A stretch of DNA of 64,000 nucleotides from Schistosoma mansoni. Its lineage: Eukaryota > Platyhelminthes > Trematoda > Strigeidida > Schistosomatidae. Positions 47,401-59,400 of this stretch are shown here, one piece after another. The notes below the pieces were generated by a model that had not been told where the DNA came from, did no database searches, and saw only the letters and a program-made list of their open reading frames with translations. A program made the position numbers and the translations under genes. Each line of letters opens with the position of its first letter. Positions within the stretch are counted from its first letter, which is position 1. The stretch lies in assembly GCF_000237925.1 (NCBI RefSeq), contig NC_031495.1:6735852-6799851 (forward strand). The letters run 5' to 3'.

Positions 47401-50400
47401 TATGATGAAACGATCGCTTGGGAGATATGTAATCGACTGCCTGTTGTAAATAGTGTTACGAAGTGACGATTGTTTACCAAAAATTAAATTATCCACTGTC
47501 TTCTTAGGATAACTGATTAAAATTTGATATGGCTAAGCTCCACTGGTCACGGTTTCTGACTCGAACTCGAGTATGAGAGAAGTATCCACCAGTGGCAATA
47601 AAAGATAGCTGAGCAACGTCGTGGATTGATTGGAGTTGGAGTTATACACCAATATGTTCTGAATTAATGGTCTAGGGGTTTGCGGGTGAAACCGAAGGGT
47701 CTGGTTTTGATACCCTGTGATTTTGTCATGAATGCACACTACTGAGGAGTTTCATGGCCACGCATATATAGCCTCTATCAGGAAATTCCTACTCACTGCC
47801 TTCTCGCAGCATTTCTGTTGTTTACGAAATTGAGAGGACGAAAAGCGAATATCTGGCGCTTTAACCGGGTTGGTGGACACGGAAAGTCCACCTAGGGGAG
47901 TCGGAAAACCCTCATTCCAAACCAACGGTACACATGGGCTCCAGTATCCTGATGGAACAAATGGCGTATGAATCAATCGTTGGTCACCGGATACCATGTG
48001 ACTGCATCTCCTTACGATACTCCACTGCCTTGTGGACCAGACCTTTAAATCAAAGGATCCGGTTGTGGCCACCTAAGAAAACTACCCGCTTCAGTTTGGG
48101 CACCTGGGCAGTATCACAGCCATCACACAAATTAAATGAGATTTGTGTTGCGCATATGTATCTGGTGCCCCTTTGTACCAATATCTATGTGTTCAAATAA
48201 ATAAACCATGATAATATTAAATAGCTATCCACTGCCTCAAGGTCTTCAATGGTTGTTCAACTTAGATTAGTTCGTGATCACAAGAAAATTTGATAATCTC
48301 CACGACTCGTATACTAATGTATGGCAAATTAATAATCATTTTAAAGGTATGCAAACTCTACTCATTAAATACTCATGTTCAATAAAATTCCCGGATCCAT
48401 AAAAATATGTAATTGAGTTCTTCTTCATAAAACAACTTTTAAATTATTCTTCATTAACATTTGAATAACTTCCTTCCATTGCATTCTTCTTTTCAAACAA
48501 AGAGAAATCAATCAAACTACATCAATGACTGAAACGTGGAAGAAAGGTTTAATAGTGAAAAATGATTTAGAACACTTGCGTAAACAATTGAATAGCTTTC
48601 CAAATGTATTACACTGTATACGTTATCGATTGGCAAGTTCTCTTTTACACAAATTCCAATCAAGTATTCAAAACTATATTTATGATGAATTAAATTTGAG
48701 TAGTATGGAACAGAGAGATATAGAAAGAGAGAATGTCAAAGAAGATATAACTGAGAAGAATTTTCGACTAGTTATTTATCCTATTTTATTAAAACAATCT
48801 GAGGGTAAATTAAAAGTACTTTGTATTTGAACATTAACCATTCATCCATCAATAAGGAATAAATTTTACTTTCATTCAAATTGCGTAGGTTTTGTTTTAT
48901 TTCAAATGGTAGGTTGTTTTATCATCAGCTGATATGTTTTAAGTGAACAGTCACTGGAAAAATGGCAGAATATATAAAATTTTGAAGCTTTTCAGAAATG
49001 ATCACAAACATACAACTGTACTCGGGATAGAACTCAATACCACTGGGTTTAACAAGGTTTCATTATACTCAGAAGGGGTTTTGTGGAGATTTTAGTATTT
49101 TTTCCAAAGTTGAAATCATGAGTCAATTGAGGCTAGACCACCATCGAAAACCTGGAAGTACTGGACGGCCAACTCGTCCTATTATGGGACTTTTCAACAG
49201 TGTGCATCCACAATCCTGCACTCACGAGATTCGTACCCAGGACCTACCAGTCTCGAGCCAGAGCCCTTAACCGATAGACCACCGAGCCGGCATCCAACGG
49301 TGTTAATGTATAACTTCAACGGATCCATGAATTTTGAGCGACCATTCACCAATTATCTTCAGTGAGTTGATATCTCACAACAGACGTGGTTGAACTCCAC
49401 TGGTCACTGCTTCCCACTAGAACTCCATTACATGTATCATTATACTTTTAAATATACCGTTAGGTTAAAGTACAATGTTCTATATTTTCTCTTTTAGTTA
49501 ATTCGTAAGACAGATAAATAATCAGTTTATTGTAATCGAATGGTAACTATTGCACTCTCAACATATACATTGGTGAATCACTGTGTAGTAATCAATGTCA
49601 CATTTATCAAGTTACTTTGTGCTGATTGATAAAGTTACAATATAACAACTAGTCTAAATGACTTGGCATCTTGTACACTGTTTTGATATTGTGTGGTTTG
49701 AAACAGTCGGAAAGAGGTCAGGCAAGGTCCAAATAAGACAATGGTAACTAACGTCTTAGAATGGTAAACTTGATGGAGCAGTTTCAAATCCCACCAGGTA
49801 GCATTAATCATGTCAAGATTTCGGGGACTGCCTGCCTGAAAACTGCAAACTAATATGCAACGTAGGTTGAAGATTTCCTATCGACTATCTTTCACCATCT
49901 AACACAATTTTAACATGATTTAACTTCCCCGGTCATAAGTTTGTTAGATTTTCAAAGTGGAACGAACTGAACTAAAGTACTACTCGCAGACGTCCAAAAA
50001 ACTAGTTAGTTAGTTACAGAATATGAGTTTGAAAGTGAGCAATCTATGATGTAATTAAAAGTAAACAACATAACCATGTGAAGAACCTTCAAGTATCGTA
50101 GCGCGTACAGGATTATTCGTTCACGATATCTGAATACAAAGAGTCTACAAATGTGATAGTAACAGTTTCGAATTTTTTGTTGTTGAAATTAAGGACCAAA
50201 TTTAGATCAATCTATGTTAACATACATGCATCCCCTGAGGACCACCTTTATATAACATTTTTAGTAACAAGTTTTGCTAGATTCGTATTGTGTCTGGCTT
50301 ATCAACAAACGTGTTGATGTTTAGAGCATTAACTACTGAGTTTGAGTTACAGTATGAACACTAACACTAATGAGACATGATGAAGAGTTCCAAATAGGAC

Positions 50401-53400
50401 GAAACGCGCTTCATCTATTGATTTCCATATTGAAACTCGAACTCAGTGGATGTGATTTTAAGCATCAACACGTTATTCGAAGAAGTGGCCTTAATATAAA
50501 TATATTAAAACTTGTAGCTAAAGAGGTTAATACAAAGTTAATCCTTTCAGGATGTATGAATATCGACAAAAACTGATTAAACTCCAATCCTGAATATCAA
50601 TAACCGAAATAACACAAACTCTTACTATTATCAGAAGGGGGCTTTGTGGATATTATAGTAATTTTTATGTAGTTGTGATCATGAGTCACTTGAAGCTAGA
50701 CCACCATCGAAAACCTGGAAGTACTGGACGGCCAACTCGTCCCACTGTGGGACTCCTCAGCAGTGCGCATCCACGATCCCGCACTCACGAGATTCGAACC
50801 CAGGACCTATCAGTCTCGCGCCAGAGCGCCTAACCACTAGACCACTGGACCGACATCAAACAGTGTTAATGTCTAACTTCAACCAATCCACGAAATTGAG
50901 CAACCATTCACCAACTGTCTTCAGTGAGTTGATATCTCACAACAGACCCTGTTGAACTCCACTGGTTACTGCTTCTTACTAGAACTCCAGGAAGTAACTC
51001 ATGGAGCCAGTCACTATTGAGTATACGATCATTATCAAAAAGGGGTTTTGTGGATACTATAGTATTTTTTTATATAGTTGAGATCATGAGTCAATTACTA
51101 TTATGTTAAACTGTATTAATACATCTTATTTTATCTATTTCCTTCTGAAAACAAAACTACCTTTATATTCATACTCAAAACCTGTTATGTTATTAAAGAA
51201 GAAAGTCAATTACTTCTTTGGCCATTACCTTCCACTATAATAACCATTTTCAATTTGACATTTGAACAATTCAAAGAATCATTGCATTTAAACAAAACTA
51301 TATCAGAACATGAATTGACTCAAATCTATTTTAATGAAGAGAAAGAAATTGAAAACATCAGTGAAATAATTGACAATCCAATTGATGTAAATTCTATCAT
51401 TGAAGCATTTTACAACAATTCTAGTTCAGTGGATTTAAATGATTCCAAACATTCAATGAATATTCCATGGAATATAATTAATCCAATTGGATTAGAAGCA
51501 ACAAATATGAATTTTCGTGATATGGTTCATTGTTATTTACCAACCTATGGAGATTTTGAAAAAGGTTAATTCAAGAAGTGTTTCACCTCCTTTTCGTATT
51601 TTTCTATTTTATATTTATTACTCTAGATAAAAATCTGGTTCCTTTTAGTAAGAAATAAAATGTTGTAGAACATCAACGTTGATGATTTATGTCGAATGAT
51701 TGGAGGCCTACTCCAGTAAGACGGGAACGGTGTAACGAATAAGCTAACTTCGAAGTCACACCTCGCGACCAGCACCTTATGTGGATTGCCCCATCGACGT
51801 ATCAAGGGACTATGGATGCTCTGAAGACTGTACAACACAAAGGACGTTATTACAGGAATATATTAGTTAAAGTAGATACAATCGAAGGTAGAACCACTAC
51901 CGCATGGGCCAGTCCATGGCGTATGATTGACTAATGCGCGTTGATTGTCCTTGACCTTGACAGGGATCGATGATCTGTTCGATATGCGGTGACCCAACTG
52001 CCGGATGATTTGGCTAGGGTTCAGTGACATTTCACTACTCCTACAATGTAAACATAACTGAGTATTATCAGAAGGGGGTTTTTATGGATAGTATAGTAAT
52101 TTTAATAGTTGAGATCGCGAGTTCATTGAAACTAGACGAAGCTAGGACGAAACGGCCGTCCAATGCTTCTAGGTTTTCCATGGTGGTTAAGCTTCAATTG
52201 GCTCATGATCTCAACTATTAGAAAAAATAACTGAGTATGTTTGAAAACACGACCTAGTTATTATTAAATTTCATTCGATGAGATTAGTTCAAGCATAATT
52301 TGAACATCGAATGTATATAAATATAAAGCCTAGTTTCTGTTCAGTTATTCGTCCAACTTTTGACGAACATTTAGACAAATAGTGGAGCATGTTTGTCTTC
52401 CAAATGCTCTCATTAGATCGATGGAATTCAATTGTTTTCATAAGCATTTAGGTATTTATCCACTCACCTCTAGATATAGACCACGATTGCCTCTCCTAAA
52501 GTATATATGCCCAAATATACATAACAACTGATAAAGAAAATGTGATATGTTATACTCGTTTACTTATTTATTTATTTATTTAAACACATAAATATTGGTA
52601 CATGGAAGCACCATATACATATGCGCCGCACAAATCTCATTTGATTTGTATGAGGGCTGTGATACTGCCGAGTGCCTGAACTGAAGCAGGTGGTTTTCTT
52701 AGGGGGCCACACCACGAGCCTTTGACCTAAAAATCTGATCCATAAGACAGTGGAGCATCGTGAGGAGATGCAGTCCCATGGTATCCGGTGACCAACAGTT
52801 GGTTCATACACCATTTGTTCCATCAGGATACTGGGGCCCATGTTCACCATTGGTTTGAAATGAGGGTTTTCCAACTCCCCTAGGTGGACTTTCAGTGTCC
52901 AACAACCCGGTTAAAGCTCCGGACATTCGGACATTTTCGTCCTCTCAATTTCGTAAACAACAGTAATGCCACGAGAAGGCAGTGAGTAGGACTTCCCTTC
53001 AATGAAGCACGAAACTTGGTTTTTTGCTAACAATGAGGTAGACTGAGATCATTTTTTTTCATACGAGATTATGAGAGCCACCTCTGAATGGTAGACTAAT
53101 AAATATCATGGCTTTTCTGTGGCTTGTTAAACTTTAATGAATATCCATTTTACATCAATGTTTTGGTTAGAAGTTTTGTTTTATTTTTGTCTTCTTCAAT
53201 AGTATCATTTGTACGTAAACTGTTATCATAACTGGTTTGTGAAAATTAGACTGAAATGAACTTTTATTAAGAAAAAACAAACGAACAATTAATTTCTAGT
53301 GTCGTGTGGTCTACTTATATCCATATAAGTAGTATATGGTGATGGTCAGACATAAATGTATTTTGGCAGAAGACCGATAAGGAAAGAACTGAAATGAAGC

Positions 53401-56400
53401 GCAACCGGTACGAAAATGCATGAACAATGGAATTAGAGAAGATGAACTGATATTTGCAGAGGAAACAGTGAAGATTGAAACAATTGATTGTTATTTTGCA
53501 AATTAACTGTTTGTTGTATGGTTATCAGAATTTAGTGAGATGGTTTGTAATTTGAACTTAGATACATTCGATTGTCCCCACTCGTGTTCTTGTTCACTAC
53601 ACTAGTATCGTTTTTTTTGGTTAAACCATTTCTCATATTTCATTGTTTAAAAATATATCCGATTTATACTTTAAGAAAATAGTAGTTGGGATATGAATCA
53701 TGTAATATTGTAGTGAACGAGAACACTAGTGGGGACAATCGAATGTATTTGACACGAGAATTACAGACTATCTCACTAAAATCTGATAACCATACAGGAA
53801 GATTCAAACAAACAATACTAAGTGAATTCAAACTTCACCCTATTGCACAAGCAAGTGGCTATCAAAACTCAGTAGCTGAGTGGATAACGTGGTGGCGTTT
53901 GAAGCGAAAGGTACTGGATTTGAGTCCCAGAGTGAACACCGACTCCGAGATGCAGGTACATTCAGATGACGAGTCTCAAATAGGACGAAACGTGCGTCAA
54001 ACTGGATTGCACTGCTAGCCACTATCCATCTTTGCTTATCATACAGTAAATAGTTAATTTGCAAACTATCAATCAATTGTCTCAATATTCACTGTTTCTT
54101 CTGTAAATATCAGTTCATCATCTCCGATTATTATTGTTCATGCATTTTCATATCAATTGCGCTTCGTTCCTGTTCTTTCATTATCGATCTTCTACCGGAA
54201 TACATTCAGTGCCTGACCATCGTAATATACTACTTATGTGGATATAAGTAACCCACATATACTTCATTTGAAAAATGTCAATCAATCGTCTCAGACTTTA
54301 TTATTCCTTCATTTTTGCACCAATCATCTTCTGTTCTCGTTCTCTTCTCTTCGATCTTTTTAATCTTACGCCGACCGATGTTTCACTTTCGATTGACTAT
54401 ACATTCATACTACTATTACTACATCAGTAGCACACACTACAATATCAGATGACAAACTCAACTTATTTGCAAAAAAATTTGTATATGAGTATAACTGATT
54501 TATCTACGATTTTAATACTATCTAATGTAATGAAACTATCAGTTGACCATGTGTTTCTAAGGTGAACTACATAAATAAAGGACTTTCTGATGAAAATTCA
54601 TCGTAAAGATATATTTAATCAGTTTTGTATGGAGTGTTTATGTGCAATGAAATTCGTTATAACTCAATCTTGTTCAGTGGTTGAGGACAGTCAAAAGAAA
54701 GCTTTTAAACTTACGTTTCATCTCAGTTGAAGGAAATTGTTACTCCTTCCGCTAATAGAAATCACGTCTTAATATGTCATAGATGGTTACTAGGATGTCG
54801 TACTGAAAAGTGACTACTATCAGAAAATATAGATTCAGAGCCACTTTCTACTTGTCTTCAATCAAGTAACATAAAAACAAAATGTAGCTCTAAGTGGAGT
54901 CACTTAGATTAGATGGCCACGTTGAGAATCTGATCAATAGAGTTCTATCAACACCGAAGATTAGACAAAGTGACAATAGTTGGAAAAACATAAAATCATA
55001 AACAATGGTGTATTGTTTCAAGTTGACACCAACAAATCTGTCAAAAAATATGAGGCAACTTAAAAGGATGTTAAACTTGGACAGAAAGATAAAATCTAAG
55101 TTTCAAAGATTTAAATGGATATATAGCCGTAGATTTTCCAGGACTTATAATGAGTCTTTCAATCTTCATAAAAAATGGTTGTGTCATGTATCATAGATAC
55201 CCAAACACTATTTATTGTAACTTGGTATGCTATCAAAGACAGAAGTAGGTTGAAAAGAGAATAACACCTGTTAAACAACAATAAAATTTGGATCCATGAA
55301 TTTATTCAATATTGAGCTGAGTTCAGTTAACTATTTCATGATTTTTACGTCTGAGAGATAATCACAATCTGTGGCTGCTGTATTTAAGTGATATGGTCTA
55401 CGCTTGGTAGCAGTGATGGAAATGAATTCGACTATTCGAATATTAAGTCGTGCGTTGTTTATGAGTAAGCGAGCGTATAATCAGTGAAAAGGTGAATTGG
55501 GTCCCATTGATACATAAATCCAGCCGATTAGCTATATGAAGCGACGACGAGATTCCAACCAAGAATTCGAATGGTTAGATGCTCGTTGTGAGATTTAAGT
55601 TTTTGGGTTAGATCCCTGACAGACTCATTGATGTACAGGAATAAGGAATCTCGTACTAGTTTGGACCAGTTGTCCAGTGCTTCTTGACTCTCAGTGGTAC
55701 CACAGATGAGACCATTCCTTGAAAATACCGTCAACAAATGAATAAAACTGCTTGAAAGTTTATTTTTTAATTCCAAATAATCTTAATTTTAGGCCTTATA
55801 CCTGAACATCAGCCTCATCAAAATCAATCAATATTATCTCGTATGGATCTGGACCAATCTCATCTTAATATTAGTGGTTATAATTGCTTTCCTACTATTG
55901 AAAATGCATCGCAAATGGGATTACATTCTCTTATTGAGCAACAGTGAGTAGAGTTAATAAAATATAATCCTAATTATGTTTATCTCATTTCATTTAAATA
56001 TATATGAAGAATAAATTCACTTAGTATTGTTTGTTTGAATCTTCCCATCGATGTGTTAGGACTGCAACTGGTCAGTCTCTAATTGGCATATGTGCATACT
56101 ACGCGTATTGCCTCGATATAGCCTTGATATACAAGCATGATGAGCAAAGATGGATAGTGGCTAACAGTGGAATCCAGTTTGACGCGGGTTTCGTCCTATT
56201 TGGGACTCGTCAGCTGGAGAATAGTTTGCTGCATAAATGGATTGATTTTCCACCAATGAGAGGTTCAAATCTTGTGTTAACCTAGTTAAGTTTGAACAAC
56301 TAGGTCACATCGTTAGGCTTTGTACAAAAAGTTTGAGTAGAAGTTAAGTGCACGGAATTGTATTGTGGTCTTTTTCATAGTTGAAATCATGAGTCAATTG

Positions 56401-59400
56401 AAGCTAGACCACCATCGAAAACCTGGATGCCGGCTCAGTGGTCTATATTTTAAGTTCTCTGGCTCGAGACTGATATGTCCTGGGTTCGAATCCCGCGAGG
56501 CTGGATCGTGGATGCACACTGATAAAGAGTCCCACAATAGGACGAAACGGCCGTTCAGTGCTTCCAGGTTTTTCATGGTGTTCTAGCTTCAGTTGACTCA
56601 TGATCTCAATTATATAAAATTACTATAATCTCCACAAAACCCCCTTCTAAAAATGACCTATATATTGATAACCAGTTATTTTATCTTTGGATATTCATTT
56701 GTTAGAATATGGCATTAATAGTTGGGATTTTTGATTCATCATCTCCAAGTTATACTTATCTCACCGATTTAAGCGACAGATTGTAGATCCATGGTCAGAC
56801 AATATTTCCTCCGTTATAGTACTTAATCTATGGGGAAAAGAAGAAGACTTCACATGCTCTTGTATTTTAAACGTTAGCTTATCGATGATCGGTATTCATT
56901 ACAAATATCCGGAAATAGATATTGGACCTATCAAAAGTATGAATTAATTTAATTTGTTACATTTCTCATCAGAATAGCTACAGGAAGTTGATCTATATGG
57001 GTGAACATTCAACATTCTATTTGACATAACGCAGTAAACTTCTATAGATCCGAGTTATTATTCGTTTTATTTCAACGTCGTCTAATTATTAATATTAAAT
57101 AATTGAAAAATCAAAACAGAGAGAACTGTTGCTCAACATACTCGTCCCTTGGTTGGTAGATGGACATTTTGCCTACTTTACAAGTGAAGGAAGTCGGTAA
57201 AAATCAGTAGGGCTTTCTAAATTCGTGAAGAGATTTAGTTAGACACTAACTCACTGGGTAAGATGAAAATTATGAGCTAGGTGAGGTAGTCGATGCCTTC
57301 AACTTCTTCACTCCCTAAAATTAATTTCAATGTTGTCGTGGACTGATGTTTAATCAACATTTTGGATATAGAAGAAAAGAAGTGCATCCAAAGCATACTT
57401 GTATTGTTACTCAAAGCGATTAGTAGACTCCTCATTTTGTCAGCATCTTCACTATATAGAAAAGTGTCATTTGAGTATTCTAATTAGATAAGTAAATCTA
57501 GTGGTAGGAGATAAACTATATGATCTATCAAAAGGTCTGATAAATTGAAGATATGAACCATTGAATTTAGGCTCAGTGATCTACAGGCCACTTGGCCACT
57601 GTTTTACTCGAATTGTTTGGGTTCTATTTCGTATCAAACTATTAGTTGGACACCATCAAGGATAAAATAAATGTACAGTAGCTCTTTATCTTTCACTAAT
57701 TTTGTTCAACGTATACTAATTCTTAGTGGTTACTACCTAGATGTAATAATTATTACAGTCACTACTAAATATTGTTCCAGAATAGATGGAATTAGCCATT
57801 GGCTGTCTAGACTCAGCAGTTAATTATAAAACGCGCTGGCAATTGAAGCGAACGGTAATGGGTTCGAGTTCCTGGGTAGATATGAATCTGGAATTCAGCT
57901 ACATACAAATGACGAGTCGAAGGTACGACGAAACACTCGTCGTGGATTCTATTGATAGCTACATTTCATCTATTCTGTACTAACTTGTAACATAATTAGC
58001 TATGTCGAGACAATCCACAGCGGATGAACACTTACCAACTAAGACTGATCAAAATCCAGTCGAAATATCAACAACGAGATAATCCGATACATTTTAAATT
58101 AAACTATAACTTATTCTATTTATAGATGTGAAGCTATGAAACTTTATGATTGTTTAATAACCTCATGGAATAAAAGAATTTATGAAAAGACGAATAACAC
58201 AATTCAATCTTTACAATGGATTATCAAAATGAATGAAACAATAAATGAGTTAAGTGTACTATTAAAGAATGAAGATTTGCATACAGAATTACATAAACAT
58301 CAAGTGAGTTATTCATGTAGCATATCAAGACACAACATACATTAGTCGGTTGTTGAGAAACTTTTGTCGTATACATTTGACGATGATTTTCACCTGAAAA
58401 TAACGTCAAAGGTTTTCCACGAAAGTTAATAACAATCGTATGTCTATTAAAGTTCGGATTTATTTAGCAGAGTTTACTGTTGACCCGAGATCCATTGTAT
58501 TGCCTTAATTCGAAAGTATAGAAGTTACCGTCTGGGAATATTAAATAAAAATCATACTCTACTGTAAACTTAATTTAACTGGGAAATTTGGACTATCGGA
58601 TTTTAACCCCATGATTTCGTGACATCATGATGTCCTCAAAATCCTAAGATCTTAGATTTAGTACCATTCTAAAACCGTGTATATTTTTGTGGAGTCTTAA
58701 AGAAGTATAAAACATGTATTCTAATGTAATCAATCTTTATACCCTATTGTTGATATTCTTGACTGAACTTTTGGAAGTCTTGGTTGGCATATATCCATCA
58801 CATACGAATTTCCTACAAGTTTTTATTAAGTATATGGATCACATTTAGTAGTGAAATGCGGGACTCAGTAGTTCAGTGAGTAGTGTGTTGATGTTTGAAG
58901 CGAAAGTTATTAGATCCGAGTCCAAATGTGTGAATATCTCTGAGATTCAGATAAGTCCAACCTCATGTCCCAAATACGATGAAACACGAGTTCACTGCTG
59001 ACCACAATCCATCTTTCGATCAGAAATTAATCTTGGTTTATAATTTGATTTATTTTCATTATTTATACACTTGATCTTAATTTTGAACTGACTTTTTATG
59101 GCCTATATTGTTAGTTACCAAGTGAATAAATACTGATACCTATAATCTATTTAGGAATTATCGATTTATAAAAAATGTTTGCTACCAAATATAAATAGTA
59201 CCAATCGGGTTAAAGCCAAACTGAAATAAACTTCCCATGGGTATTTTTATCGAATGGTACAATGAAGAACATTCCTCCTATTCTTGGAGATCATTTTGTA
59301 GGGTATTGAAATAATATAAAAAAAACCTTTGATTTCAAGGAGGACTGGACAGTTGTTTCATTCAACGGAAGGGTGTTTTGATTTTTAGCACTTATATTTT

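Noticed and set aside
53305-54257. Complete LTR element with family D as its two ends
   Set aside because: The two D copies are in opposite directions and only about 107 bases apart, with no coding region between them.
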